The notes under the pieces were generated by a model. That model had not been told where the DNA came from. It did not search any database and saw only the letters and a list, made by a program, of their open reading frames with translations. From the NCBI RefSeq assembly GCF_015207035.1, contig NZ_JADEXQ010000040.1:1-50094 (forward strand): a DNA stretch of 50,094 nucleotides. Direction: 5' to 3'. The position numbers and the translations under genes were made by a program. This document shows, in pieces, positions 8,127-16,707 of this stretch. Source of the stretch: Romeriopsis navalis LEGE 11480 (GTDB lineage: Bacteria; Cyanobacteriota; Cyanobacteriia; Leptolyngbyales; Leptolyngbyaceae). How positions within the stretch are numbered: position 1 is the stretch's first letter; each line of letters begins with the position of its first letter.

Positions 8127-8282
8127 TGATGCATATCTCCTATCTTGTTACTTTCAAGTGCGACGAGGGCTAACGATTAGTAGATGGGAAATTCCTCATA
8201 TCTGTAGAATAAAAGCATGAACTTTCCGCCTATCCTCCAATTATAGGGTGATTTGTCGCAACTTTCTGCCTATCACATCATC

Positions 8283-8459
8283 ATGAATAAGCCACCCAAG
8301 AAGCCTATCGAGCAAGTACGCGAAGCCATCCGCCTTATAACATTATCACCATATCTAAACGAGTCAGTTGCCAGCCAGTGCTGCCAATCGAAAATTGATA
8401 TCATTGTTGATCCTTTGACTATTTCTAATAATAATACCCAGCCAATGTACTTAAAGTAA
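8283..8459 (+). pseudogene. N-terminal remnant of an integron/phage-type tyrosine integrase
   Basis: The translated stretch PPKKPIEQVREAIRLITLSP followed by YLNES closely resembles the first 25-30 residues of integron-type and Xer-like integrases (…LLDQVRDAIRLKHYSYRTE…). The similarity stops after about 30 residues and the frame runs to a stop with no catalytic domain; I found no frameshifted continuation in the next 200 bases. It diverges from the RusA-like gene and sits at the edge of the AT-rich segment, so it probably records how the module arrived. Remaining bases up to 8593 hold no recognisable gene. Confidence 0.5.
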
Positions 8460-8593
8460 TTGTTAATCGTCGGTAGACGTAATTCCAAATCCGCGATCGT
8501 CCAACGAGAAGGCTTTTCAGCCTACTTCACCCGGATTATTATGCTGCATCTTCAACCGGATTGAACCTTCAACCCCGTCTCAAGCGCGCATCG

Positions 8594-8992
8594 TTACTCT
8601 AAGTTAAGTTGCCATGAAACCCCGAAGCGGTAATTCAGCCAGCCAAACTGCTTGCTGAAAACATAGTTGTCGATCGACATGAGCACACTTCCGTCTAACG
8701 ACAACTGCTTAAAGACATTGTGTAATTCCTGTTCATCTTCGCAATCCACAAATATCGACATCGCCGGAGTGAAACTAAAATCATGCTGTATTGGCGAATC
8801 GATACATATCAAGTGCTGCCCACCCACAATAAAGTCCGCTCGCTTGATTGAGCCTTCCGCGCCTTGTTCACCCGATCCATAGCGTTCAATATGACTGATC
8901 TTTGAATTCTTAAATAACGAAATATAGAGTTTCATCGCATCTTCAGCGACACCCTCGAACATTAGAAATGGTGTGATTTTGTGTGCCATCAT
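8594..8992 (-). CDS. VOC-family PhnB-like protein
   Basis: A 132-aa single-domain protein of the PhnB (3-demethylubiquinone-9 3-methyltransferase-like) VOC class: ITPFLMFEGVAEDAMKLYIS at the start, ERYGSGEQGAEGSIKRADF in the middle, and the C-terminal FGWLNYRFGVSWQLN. These proteins have paired beta-alpha-beta-beta-beta units and often bind a metal; most have no assigned substrate. AAGGAGTG precedes the tandem ATGATG start. It appears monocistronic. Confidence 0.85.
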   Translation of the reverse strand: MMAHKITPFLMFEGVAEDAMKLYISLFKNSKISHIERYGSGEQGAEGSIKRADFIVGGQHLICIDSPIQHDFSFTPAMSIFVDCEDEQELHNVFKQLSLDGSVLMSIDNYVFSKQFGWLNYRFGVSWQLNLE

Positions 8993-9343
8993 TCACTCCT
9001 TACCCGAGTTGCGAGTTGTGCTCCAATTCTAGTGCGATCCAATTCGGCATGTATGCATGCATAACGTACCGCTTCACTCGTGGGAGAAATCTCACAATAC
9101 CGAGCTAAGCGATCGTCATCCATCGGGTACAAGCAGATAGTTAGGCAACGATCGGCCATGAGGAAAATTACACCAACCCTAGGGAAATCACATAAAGAAT
9201 CACAATGGCATTATCAGGAAAATTGGATTCTTGTTTGAGTCAAAGGATTGGACACGAAGCATTACGGCATCCGTATTTGCCCAAGTTCGTTAGTCGCTGG
9301 AAGGTTGCCACATATCCACCTCAAACCTTACTCCGATCGATCA
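8993..9343. other. 351-bp spacer with no gene found
   Basis: Reading all frames shows only short plus-strand frames that are antisense to neighbouring genes. The sequence ATGCATGCAT near 9053-9062 is self-complementary and lies upstream of the VOC gene, but I cannot assign it a role. Confidence 0.6.
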
Positions 9344-10045
9344 TTATTCATCGTCAGCAGGCCAAAATTCCAAATCAGCGATCGACTCTTCCGCCTCATG
9401 CAAATTCGAGTAAACCGTCTGCTTGGCCCGATCGACGAATGAAGCATCAGTCAGCGCCTCGCCCCAACATTGAAAATAAATCCGATCGCCCTGCGGCTGC
9501 ACATTCAGATAAAAGCAGCGCAGTGTATCGTTATGAATCATATATCGAGCACGCTGACCATCCGGGCGATCGATATAAAAATAACGAAAATGCTCAACAT
9601 CAATTCCCCCGGCTTCAAAGAATTCCACCCGATAACCCGGAATTTCCACCGTATGCCGCACCTCCTTCGCCCATTCTGACGTAAGTCCAATTAACAGCAC
9701 CAACAGCAGCGAAAACAGACTCAAACCCGAATACTGTAACCAGCGTCGCTGCCGTTTCTTACCCAACCGCCAAATCAGACCAGACACCAGCGCAATCATC
9801 AACAGCGGCAAATTGAAGAACAGCGCGATCCCAAAAGTGGCCCACGGCTGCTCAAGCCAACGCAAAAAGACCACCGCCACAACCCCAAAGCCGCACAGCA
9901 ACGCTAAACTCAAACCAGAATATTGCAGCCACCACTGCTGTCGCCGCGCTCCGACCGACCAAAACCAGCACGCCAAACCAGCCAGCATCGCCAGTAGCGC
10001 TCCAGAAAACAACACGATCACCGCATCATCAACCCCAAAAAACAT
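9344..10045 (-). CDS. Uncharacterised membrane protein, tandem paralogue A
   Basis: A 233-aa protein with four predicted membrane helices (about residues 8-28, 40-60, 68-92, 104-124). A soluble C-terminal domain of about 105 residues contains VEIPGYRVEFFEAGGID, FRYFYIDRPDGQRA and the tail SIADLEF. Its neighbour at 10182-10871 is clearly homologous over the same blocks, and a third decayed tail follows at 10881-11030, so the locus arose by tandem duplication. I do not recognise the family. The soluble part probably lies on one face of the membrane as a ligand or partner domain. Confidence 0.7.
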   Translation of the reverse strand: MFFGVDDAVIVLFSGALLAMLAGLACWFWSVGARRQQWWLQYSGLSLALLCGFGVVAVVFLRWLEQPWATFGIALFFNLPLLMIALVSGLIWRLGKKRQRRWLQYSGLSLFSLLLVLLIGLTSEWAKEVRHTVEIPGYRVEFFEAGGIDVEHFRYFYIDRPDGQRARYMIHNDTLRCFYLNVQPQGDRIYFQCWGEALTDASFVDRAKQTVYSNLHEAEESIADLEFWPADDE

Positions 10046-10181
10046 GATTTTCCCCGGATAACCTGCGATCTTTCAACTACCCATACACCGCACATCCGGC
10101 CAACACGCCACTTGAATCAGTCAGCTCGCATCTCGGCAGCGATCGCCACCACACCACCACGGCGCGGCCCGATGCGCTCTA

Positions 10182-10871
10182 TTAACCCGGTGCCTTAAAC
10201 TCCAAATCCGCGATCGCCTCTTCCTGCTTACGCCAACCGGAATAAACCGTCTGCTTGTCGGTATCCACAAATGAGGCATCCGCCAGCGACTCGCCAAAAC
10301 ATTGAAAATAAATCCGCTTATCTTGAGGTTGCACCTTCAAATAGAGACAGCGATCGGTATCGTTATCAATCACAAATTCCGCCCGTTGACCATCGGGGCG
10401 ATAGACATAGAAATAACGAAAATACTCAATATCAATCCCACCAGCTTCAAAGAACTCCACCCGATAACCCGGAATCTCCACCGTCTGCCGGACTTCCTTC
10501 GCAAGCTCACCCGTAAACGCCACCAACGCCACCAGCAACAATGGAAATAGACTCAAGCCAGAATATTTCAGCCATCCGAGCCGCCGCTGCTGCCCCTGTC
10601 GCCAGAGCAACCCCGCCACCAACGAAATCATCAACAGTGGCACACTAAAAATTACCGTGAGATACAACGCCGCAAACAGATGCTCTATCTCACCAAAGAC
10701 AACGATCGCCACAATCGCCACAACGCATAACGCAACTAAAACCAATCCTAAATATTTCAACCATTGCAGCTTCAGCCACTTGCTCAGACAGCCAATCAAA
10801 CTCGCAATACCCACAACAATCGCCAGCCATATACCCGAGACCATCACAATGGGGAAATACTCAGAAAACAT
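10182..10871 (-). CDS. Uncharacterised membrane protein, tandem paralogue B
   Basis: A 229-aa protein with the same plan as the downstream copy: four hydrophobic segments in the first 125 residues, then a soluble domain with VEIPGYRVEFFEAGGID, FRYFYVYRPDGQRAEF and AIADLEFKAPG at the end. The membrane part has diverged more than the soluble part, which implies the soluble domain carries the conserved function. The 136-bp gap to copy A is non-coding. No function is assigned. Confidence 0.7.
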   Translation of the reverse strand: MFSEYFPIVMVSGIWLAIVVGIASLIGCLSKWLKLQWLKYLGLVLVALCVVAIVAIVVFGEIEHLFAALYLTVIFSVPLLMISLVAGLLWRQGQQRRLGWLKYSGLSLFPLLLVALVAFTGELAKEVRQTVEIPGYRVEFFEAGGIDIEYFRYFYVYRPDGQRAEFVIDNDTDRCLYLKVQPQDKRIYFQCFGESLADASFVDTDKQTVYSGWRKQEEAIADLEFKAPG

Positions 10872-10880
10872 CTTTTTTGC

Positions 10881-11030
10881 TTATTTTCTCTTGTTAATTA
10901 ACGACGGTAGCGATTGCACAGGTGTCTCAAACTTCAAATCAGCGATCGTCTTGTCTGGCTGATGCCGACCGGCAGCAACAGTCAGTTGTTCTAACACCGC
11001 GATCCGGACTTTTAATCGGTTTAACTCAAC
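10881..11030 (-). pseudogene. 3' remnant of a third membrane-protein paralogue
   Basis: An open stretch ending at 10881 reads QLTVAAGRHQPDKTIADLKF then ETP, matching the tails QTVYSGWRKQEEAIADLEFKAP and QTVYSNLHEAEESIADLEF of the two intact copies. Similarity is also visible in the DNA: AAACT-CAAATC-GCGATCG occurs in the same place. No start or membrane region accompanies it; upstream is an unrelated small gene, so this is a truncated relic. Confidence 0.6.
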
Positions 11031-11427
11031 ATACCCATTCCGCCGAAACAACTACCTCAACGCCAAGCCACTCCGCACCGATCGCCTGCAGCGGCGCAAC
11101 ATCTGGCACCCATTGCCTATCCCTCGCCAGACCAATCACGTCAACTGCTTGGGCTCCATAGTATTGGCCATCAATGTCATAAATTCTGACCGTACCCAAT
11201 CGCCGATCACGCTCGCCCAACCACCCAGCCAACAATCGCAGATATCGCGGATAAGTCACAACTGCTTCATAGCGATCACTTGGATCATGAAAGCGCGCAT
11301 ATTCCACTTCGTCCGACAGATACATCCAGCCGGCAATCACCGGCTGCATAATCCGCAACATCATCCAGATACAGATTTGCTTGAACAGATTGAATTGCCA
11401 CAACAGATTGGATTTCAGCATTGTCAT
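11026..11427 (-). CDS. Hypothetical protein with N-terminal hydrophobic segment
   Basis: A 133-aa product. Residues about 8-36 are hydrophobic (FNLFKQICIWMMLRIMQPVI), a possible membrane anchor. The rest reads as a compact soluble domain: RYEAVVTYPRYLRLLAGWLG, then GTVRIYDIDGQYYGAQAVDV and a strand-rich end. I do not recognise a family but the composition looks coding. The start is uncertain because several ATGs lie near the beginning. The stop abuts the paralogue remnant, which is in another frame. Confidence 0.55.
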   Translation of the reverse strand: MTMLKSNLLWQFNLFKQICIWMMLRIMQPVIAGWMYLSDEVEYARFHDPSDRYEAVVTYPRYLRLLAGWLGERDRRLGTVRIYDIDGQYYGAQAVDVIGLARDRQWVPDVAPLQAIGAEWLGVEVVVSAEWVC

Positions 11428-11610
11428 AGGTCTACCCAGCCGGAATACTAAGTCGAAATACAGCCGCGCACCCCGTCATTCCACAATTTGCAGAGGGAAC
11501 GATCGCGGTCGCTCACAACAACTTCTCCCTCCCCAAGACGCAGACTTATGCAGCCCAATTTGTCCCTCCAGACTGATTTGTGCCGCCGGGGAAAATCCTA
11601 AAATTAGGTC

Positions 11611-12393
11611 ATGTACGATGACACCTGTCGCTTCCTCGCCGAACATTTCTCAGCGGACTTTGCCAGTTGGCTATTAGGCGCACCGATCGCGCTGACCGAA
11701 ATCGAGCCATCAGAGCTTTCCCTCGAACCGATTCGGGCCGACGCGCTCATATTGCTCCAGTCCGAAGCCACGATTCTGCACCTTGAGTTTCAAACACGGC
11801 CCAAAACCGACATCCCATTTCGGATGTTGGACTATCGGGTGCGTAGCCATCGCCGCTACCCCCGCAAAACCATGCGACAAGTGGTGATTTACCTGCAAGC
11901 CACCGGATCAGAACTGGCCCGCGAGACCCAATTTTCCCTCGAAAACACCACCCACAACTTCGAGGTCATCCGCCTCTGGGAGCAACCCGCCGAAACCTTC
12001 CTGCAATATCCAGGACTACTACCCTTTGCCACACTGGGCCAAAGCACTAGCGCCACCACCACACTCCGACAAGTCGCCCAAAACATCGACCAAATCGCCG
12101 ATCCAACCGCGAAAGCCAACCTCGCCGCCGCATCAGCCATTTTGGCTGGGTTAAAATTAGAAGAAGCAATGATTTACCGTCTTTTACGGAGAGACATCAT
12201 GCAAGAATCTACCGTCTATCAATCGATCAAACGCGAAGGTGAGCTTCAAGGTGAAGCACGCGGCGAGGCCAAAAAACAACGCGAGATTGCCTTAAATCTG
12301 CTGCGCAATAATTCGCCGCTGCAATTCATTTCTGACATTACAGGCATGTCACTTGAGGCAGTGCAGCAACTCAAACAAGAAATTGACGCTTAA
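11611..12393 (+). CDS. Rpn-family recombination-promoting nuclease (DUF4351-type)
   Basis: A 260-aa protein of the Rpn / PD-(D/E)XK transposase-like family very common in cyanobacteria. The opening YDDTCRFLAEHFSADFASWL, the block IRADALILLQSEATILHLEF-QTR and FRMLDYRVRSHRRYP are diagnostic. The nuclease residues read D44, E59 and Q61, the D-ExQ variant of the fold. The C-terminal 60 residues are a charged helix plus a helix-turn-helix-like tail (MSLEAVQQLKQEI). Rpn proteins cleave DNA and in E. coli act as toxic antiphage nucleases checked by an intragenic small protein; an equivalent internal start is visible here. It stands alone on the plus strand. Confidence 0.85.
   Translation: MYDDTCRFLAEHFSADFASWLLGAPIALTEIEPSELSLEPIRADALILLQSEATILHLEFQTRPKTDIPFRMLDYRVRSHRRYPRKTMRQVVIYLQATGSELARETQFSLENTTHNFEVIRLWEQPAETFLQYPGLLPFATLGQSTSATTTLRQVAQNIDQIADPTAKANLAAASAILAGLKLEEAMIYRLLRRDIMQESTVYQSIKREGELQGEARGEAKKQREIALNLLRNNSPLQFISDITGMSLEAVQQLKQEIDA
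12199..12393 (+). CDS. Possible internally initiated RpnS-like antitoxin (nested in rpn)
   Basis: Codon 197 of the rpn gene is an in-frame ATG with GGAGAG just upstream (12189-12194, 4-base spacer), a strong ribosome site in the middle of a gene. Translation from it would give a 64-aa protein containing only the C-terminal dimerisation/HTH-like part. Rpn genes of enterobacteria are known to make such an intragenic inhibitor (RpnS). That this start is used is inference; the downstream duplication of exactly this segment supports it. Confidence 0.45.
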   Translation: MQESTVYQSIKREGELQGEARGEAKKQREIALNLLRNNSPLQFISDITGMSLEAVQQLKQEIDA

Positions 12394-12417
12394 CCTTGGC
12401 CTTCAGAGAAGCGCATC

Positions 12418-12611
12418 ATGCAAGAGTCTGTCATCTATCAATCGATCAAACGCGAAGGTGAGCTTCAAGGTGAGGCACGTGGCAAACCAAAAAACAACGG
12501 GAGATTGCCTTAAATCTGCTGCGGAACGGCTTATCGATCGAAGTTGTTGCAAACGGTACAAAGCTGTCAATCAAAGCAGTCCAGCAGCTCAAGCAGGAAT
12601 TAAACGCCTAA
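12418..12611 (+). pseudogene. Tandem duplicate of the rpn tail, frameshifted
   Basis: It begins with an ATG in the same place as the internal rpn start (MQESVIYQSIKREGELQGEA against MQESTVYQSIKREGELQGEA). It stays near-identical for about 100 bases, then loses one base before the A6 run (12488-12494), so the frame closes after 31 residues at 12513. After the shift the reading continues as IALNLLRNGLSIEVVANGTK and ends QQLKQELNA at 12611, so the copy was once a complete tail. The last third differs from the adjacent rpn, implying an origin from another rpn paralogue or older divergence. Confidence 0.75.
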
Positions 12612-12612
12612 A

Positions 12613-12975
12613 TTATCCGTTTAACTCATCATCAGAAACTGTCCGTGCCTGTACTCGCAACCGCTGCCGACTGCCATCCGTTGCTGAGGTCCGATCGGGC
12701 AACCGTTCCTGGGTCCGATTAGGCGAAAACTCCACCCGCACTCGAATACGACCGCGCTGCCAGCCCGAACCCGATAGCCGCAGCACCTCACAATCCGAGC
12801 CTTCACTAAACCAAGCCTCGTGATCTTCCGACCAATCCGCCTCACGATCGCTCACCAACTGCGCCAACGCATCCAACAGCTCGCCCACCTTAAACGTCGG
12901 GTTATCTAGCAAAATACGACCATTGCCAATAAACACAACCTCATCATCATCCAAGGGAACGAACGGATTGCTCAT
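12613..12975 (-). CDS. KGK-domain-like protein
   Basis: A 120-aa acidic protein. The N-terminal pattern VPLDDDEVVFIGN followed by DNPTFKVGELLDALAQLV resembles cyanobacterial KGK-family proteins, whose role is unknown. The C-terminal 30 residues are polar and probably disordered. It converges on the duplicated rpn tail with a one-base gap. Family assignment is tentative. Confidence 0.5.
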   Translation of the reverse strand: MSNPFVPLDDDEVVFIGNGRILLDNPTFKVGELLDALAQLVSDREADWSEDHEAWFSEGSDCEVLRLSGSGWQRGRIRVRVEFSPNRTQERLPDRTSATDGSRQRLRVQARTVSDDELNG

Positions 12976-13105
12976 GCGGGTAGACTCCAGAAAATCAATA
13001 GGGGAGAAGCGATCAGGAATTTGGGTTAGCCAGTGGCTAGTTTAGCGCCACCCGTCCCAAACGGCGCACCAAGATGGAGGATAGAAAAATCAACGATCAC
13101 ACTAA

Positions 13106-14092
13106 CTATAAAAACCAACCGTAGCTGTGCAGTCCCTTACCGAGAAGATTCACACCCAAATAACAGACCCAAACCACAAAGAAACCTAGCGTGGCCAAAA
13201 TTGCCGGACGTCGCCCTTGCCACCCCTTCGTAATCCGCGAGTGCAAATACGCCGCAAACACCAACCAAGTAATCAACGCCCAAGTTTCCTTCGGGTCCCA
13301 GCTCCAGTAGGATCCCCAGGCTTCATTCGCCCAAACACCACCAGAGATAATCCCGATCGTCAGCAGCGGAAAGCCCAAGCCAATAATCCGGTAGCTGATA
13401 TTGTCCAGATTATCCGCCAAACTCAAGCGTTGGGGTGATAGCTCAACTGCTGCCGCCACTGGCTGAGTTAACACTGCCGTGCCACCACTGCTATCGGGTG
13501 CAGCGGCAGTCGCTGCCAGGGCAGTCGCCGCCGGATTTTTCTTAATCCGATAGCTGCCTGTCCCCACCGAACTGCCCCGCAGCTCGATCGACTGACCCCG
13601 CGTCACAATCAAGAACCCGATCGCCAGCATCGAACCCACCATCAACGTGCCGTAGCTGAGCATCATCACACTCACGTGCATCATCAGCCAGTTGGACTTG
13701 AGGGCCGGAACCAAGGGCGCCGACTTTTGCATATCATCGGGCAGACGCAGGGCTGCAAACGCTGTAATCCCCATTGCTACGGGCGAAGTCACAGCACCAA
13801 CCCACCGACTTTTGCTCATGTTCTCGGCGATCAGGTGCATCGTCGTCACCGTCCAGACGAGAAAGAAGAGCGATTCATAGAGATTACTGATCGGGAAGTA
13901 GCCCGCTTCGATCCAACGCGCCGCCAGTAAAACTGCCGTGCAGAGATTCCCGATCACCATCCCCGCTGTGCCCAAGGTCGGCAAAATACTGGCTTTGGGA
14001 AACGCCACACCGACCCAATAGACTAACATCGTCACAAATAAGACGCCGAACGCTACATTGTCCAGGTATCCCTGCAAGGCCACTAAATTCAT
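13106..14092 (-). CDS. ccsA: Cytochrome c biogenesis protein CcsA (system II, ResC type)
   Basis: A 328-aa multi-pass thylakoid/plasma membrane protein that, with Ccs1/ResB, carries haem across the membrane and ligates it to apocytochromes such as c6 and f. About eight hydrophobic segments are visible, and the WWD-type haem-handling motif reads [18 protein letters not shown], followed by [14 protein letters not shown] and the conserved C-terminus [13 protein letters not shown] loop of about 60 residues near the middle (Ala/Thr-rich, residues 170-215) is an insertion typical of cyanobacterial versions. Some databases call this protein CcsB. It lies downstream of psb27 on the same strand, separated by about 210 bp. 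Confidence 0.93.
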   Translation of the reverse strand: MNLVALQGYLDNVAFGVLFVTMLVYWVGVAFPKASILPTLGTAGMVIGNLCTAVLLAARWIEAGYFPISNLYESLFFLVWTVTTMHLIAENMSKSRWVGAVTSPVAMGITAFAALRLPDDMQKSAPLVPALKSNWLMMHVSVMMLSYGTLMVGSMLAIGFLIVTRGQSIELRGSSVGTGSYRIKKNPAATALAATAAAPDSSGGTAVLTQPVAAAVELSPQRLSLADNLDNISYRIIGLGFPLLTIGIISGGVWANEAWGSYWSWDPKETWALITWLVFAAYLHSRITKGWQGRRPAILATLGFFVVWVCYLGVNLLGKGLHSYGWFL

Positions 14093-14236
14093 CGTTAGTC
14101 TTCTCCCAAACAGCCAGTCATCACCAAAACTCCGGCAAATTTAGCTCTGCCTCTTTCTATTCTACGAGCCGCTAAGGTTTCTTGTATAGCGACAGGTTGT
14201 CATGGCACGGCTCAGCCACCGAACCAGATACAAGAA

Positions 14237-14260
14237 CCGGGCAAGGAAAACCCCGCCCGG
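14237..14260 (-). terminator. Hairpin between psb27 and ccsA
   Basis: CCGGGC (14237-14242) and GCCCGG (14255-14260) flank a 12-base loop, 43-66 bases past the psb27 stop on the minus strand. The following minus-strand bases TTCTTGT are only weakly T-rich, so this is a modest terminator at best. Confidence 0.35.
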
Positions 14261-14302
14261 CCCATTCAAATATCTTGCGGCAAGACCCGCTTTGACTAAT
14301 CT

Positions 14303-14707
14303 TTAAGCACCACGGTTCAAGGCAATTTGCGCTTTCTTAAACTCATCCAACAAACGCACCTTCAGTTTGTCCGGCACCAACCGATTGGGATAGGAGCTAT
14401 AGTGCGCAGCCAAGGAGTTCAACGCGGTTCGCATCGTGGTGAAGGAGCTCAAACGCGACACCTTCGAGTTGCGGCGATAGCGGGCCGAGAAGTCGTTAAT
14501 CTTCAGACGGGCCGCAGCCGTAATCTGCGCGCGATCGGGCGTGTCCGCCTGCACATCGATCGCCGTCTTCAACGTCTGAATCACATCCTGAACATCATCC
14601 GCATAGCGACCACTCAGACTATCGGCATTCGCGATCGCCGGAACCGTAGTCACGCCAATCAAAACCACACAAACCAAGGCCAACAGTCGAGACAAAAAAC
14701 GCTTCAT
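14303..14707 (-). CDS. psb27: Photosystem II assembly protein Psb27
   Basis: Psb27 binds CP43 on the lumenal side of PSII during assembly and repair. The diagnostic core is intact: KINDFSARYRRNSKV, FTTMRTALNSLAAHYSSYPN and the C-terminal FKKAQIALNRGA. The N-terminus MKRFLSRLLALVCVVLIGVT followed by TVPAIANA is an ordinary cleavable signal peptide. Most cyanobacterial Psb27 proteins are lipoproteins with a lipobox cysteine at this point; here that cysteine is replaced. ATG 14707 gives 134 aa; a TTG at 14734 with AAGG upstream would add 9 residues. Mature length fits the family. Confidence 0.92.
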   Translation of the reverse strand: MKRFLSRLLALVCVVLIGVTTVPAIANADSLSGRYADDVQDVIQTLKTAIDVQADTPDRAQITAAARLKINDFSARYRRNSKVSRLSSFTTMRTALNSLAAHYSSYPNRLVPDKLKVRLLDEFKKAQIALNRGA

Positions 14708-14804
14708 AACGGGTTCGAGATAACAAAACTTCAAATGCTGCCTTCAAATCCTACCGCGAATCGGGATCACAGCCACGATTGACGCGGAATTCCTGCGGTA
14801 CAAC

Positions 14805-15608
14805 CTAGCCAAAACGACCACTGACGTAAGCCTGAGTCGCCTGCTCCTTCGGTGCTTGGAAGATCACTTCAGTACGATCGTACTCTACAATAAAACCAGT
14901 ACGGCCCTGGGACGTCTGCTCCACGTTAAAGAAGGCCGTATAGTCGGAAGAGCGCGATGCCTGCTGCATATTGTGCGTCACGATGACGATCGTATACTTC
15001 TGCTTCAGCTCTTGGAGTAAGTCCTCCACCTTCAAAGTCGAAATCGGGTCCAGGGCCGAGCAAGGCTCATCCATCAGGATAATATCCGGCTCCATGGCGA
15101 TCGTCCGAGCAATGCAGAGACGCTGTTGCTGACCACCGGAAAGCGCTGTGCCGCTTTCTTTCAGCTTATCTTTAACCTCATCCCACAGGGCTGAACCACG
15201 CAAGGAACGCTCAACCAACTCATCCATATCACCTTTGTAGCCCACTAAGCGTGGACCAAAGGCAATATTGTCATAAATGCTTTTGGGGAACGGATTTGGC
15301 TTCTGGAACACCATCCCAATCCGCCGCCGCACTTCCACTGGATCAACAGATGCATCGTAGAGATTTTGGCCATGGTAGTACACCTGACCGCGTAGATGAA
15401 AGCTCTTGATTAAGTCGTTCAACCGGTTGAAGCAGCGCAATACCGTACTCTTACCACAGCCCGAAGGACCAATAAACGCTGTGATCGCATTCTGAGGAAT
15501 ATCGATCGTCACATCCCGCACCGCCAAAAACTTACCGTAGTAAATCTGGAGGTTATCCGTCTTGAGCACCATATCGGTCTTCGTTGCAGGATTCATGGAA
15601 GTAGTCAT
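14805..15608 (-). CDS. pstB: Phosphate ABC transporter ATP-binding protein PstB
   Basis: A 267-aa ATPase that drives high-affinity phosphate import with PstA, PstC and PstS, on the cytoplasmic face. Walker [10 protein letters not shown] is at 47-55, the Q-loop lies in [11 protein letters not shown] near 98-108, signature LSGGQQQR at 156-163, Walker B IILMDEP at 176-182 and the switch histidine at 212. It is last of the four pst genes, 87 bp after pstA, and only one pstB is present. Confidence 0.97.
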   Translation of the reverse strand: MTTSMNPATKTDMVLKTDNLQIYYGKFLAVRDVTIDIPQNAITAFIGPSGCGKSTVLRCFNRLNDLIKSFHLRGQVYYHGQNLYDASVDPVEVRRRIGMVFQKPNPFPKSIYDNIAFGPRLVGYKGDMDELVERSLRGSALWDEVKDKLKESGTALSGGQQQRLCIARTIAMEPDIILMDEPCSALDPISTLKVEDLLQELKQKYTIVIVTHNMQQASRSSDYTAFFNVEQTSQGRTGFIVEYDRTEVIFQAPKEQATQAYVSGRFG

Positions 15609-15695
15609 TCAGTTGTCCCTCAAAACAGTAGTTCAGCAAGAGTCAAAAATCAATTAACCACGCGTTATCGGCATAACGCTCAACCCAAAATCAAT

Positions 15696-16571
15696 CTAAG
15701 CCCGCCGCTGCACCAGCAAGCGGGACAAAATATTCGCGACTAGCACCATCAACACCAAGAGCAATGCCCCGGCCCAAGCCAAATCCTGGAGGTTTTTGTA
15801 GGGAGAAGTCGCAAAGTTATACACCCGTAAGGAGAGCGTCGCAGCAGGCTCCCAGATGCTATTGCTAAGATACTGCGACCCCAGGGCGGTAAACAGCACC
15901 GGCGCCGTTTCCCCAGCGGCCCGGGCCACACCCAGCATCGCCCCCGTAATAATTCCCGGCAAGGCCGCCGGCAGGACCACGCGGGAAACGGTCTGAAATC
16001 GACTTGCGCCCAAACCCACGGCGGCCTGGCGTAATTCCTGCGGCACCAATTCCAGCGCTTCCGTCGCCGTTCGCACAATCACCGGCAACATCAGCACCGC
16101 CAACGCCACACCCCCAGCAAACGCCGAGAACTGCTTTGTGGTCAGCACCAACAGACTATAGACAAAGGTACCGGCGACGATCGACGGCACCCCGCTCAAG
16201 ACATTCGTGGCAAACCCAATCCAGCGGGCCAACTTTGTATCCCGGACAAACTCCGCCAGGAACACCGCCGCCAAAACCCCGATCGGCACGGCCAACAAAG
16301 TCGCAATGCTGACCGTATAGAAGGTTCCCTGCAACGCATTAAGCAAACCACCACCGTCGGACAATGCTGCTGGCTGAATTTGCGTAAACAGATCGAGATT
16401 GAACCGCGAAAATCCCTTGGAAATCACCATATACAGAACGGAGAACAAGGGAATCACAGCAATCACGGCGCAGAGCGTCGAAATCACACTCATCGAACTG
16501 GAAAACAACGTTCGCGGCGCCCACGGATTGCGCTGCAAAGAACGTGAAATGAACGGCTGACTATCACTCAT
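15696..16571 (-). CDS. pstA: Phosphate ABC transporter permease PstA
   Basis: A 291-aa inner-membrane permease with about six helices. The EAA loop that docks to PstB reads ATEALELVPQELRQAAVGLG, followed by GASRFQTVSRVVLPAALPGI. It forms a heterodimer with PstC to pass phosphate delivered by PstS. The gap to pstC is 136 bp, larger than usual for an operon, but no terminator is seen in it. Confidence 0.96.
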   Translation of the reverse strand: MSDSQPFISRSLQRNPWAPRTLFSSSMSVISTLCAVIAVIPLFSVLYMVISKGFSRFNLDLFTQIQPAALSDGGGLLNALQGTFYTVSIATLLAVPIGVLAAVFLAEFVRDTKLARWIGFATNVLSGVPSIVAGTFVYSLLVLTTKQFSAFAGGVALAVLMLPVIVRTATEALELVPQELRQAAVGLGASRFQTVSRVVLPAALPGIITGAMLGVARAAGETAPVLFTALGSQYLSNSIWEPAATLSLRVYNFATSPYKNLQDLAWAGALLLVLMVLVANILSRLLVQRRA

Positions 16572-16707
16572 GGTCTAAACTTGCGTCCACATTGCAGAGA
16601 TAAACATCAATCTCACCTTCAAACTGAAATACGAATCAACCGAACGCGCTTGCGCTTAGCCCCAGTCCGCAGGCATATCCAACATGCCAAACGGAGTGAG
16701 CCGGCGG

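Noticed and set aside
8480-8500. TIADLEL stretch resembling the tail of the 9.3-11 kb membrane paralogues
   Set aside because: The match is only about seven residues around a HIP1 GCGATCG core, which recurs by chance throughout this genome, so I did not annotate a fourth copy.
9205-9684. Plus-strand open frame of 159 codons
   Set aside because: It overlaps the conserved minus-strand membrane protein almost entirely and lacks a recognisable domain.
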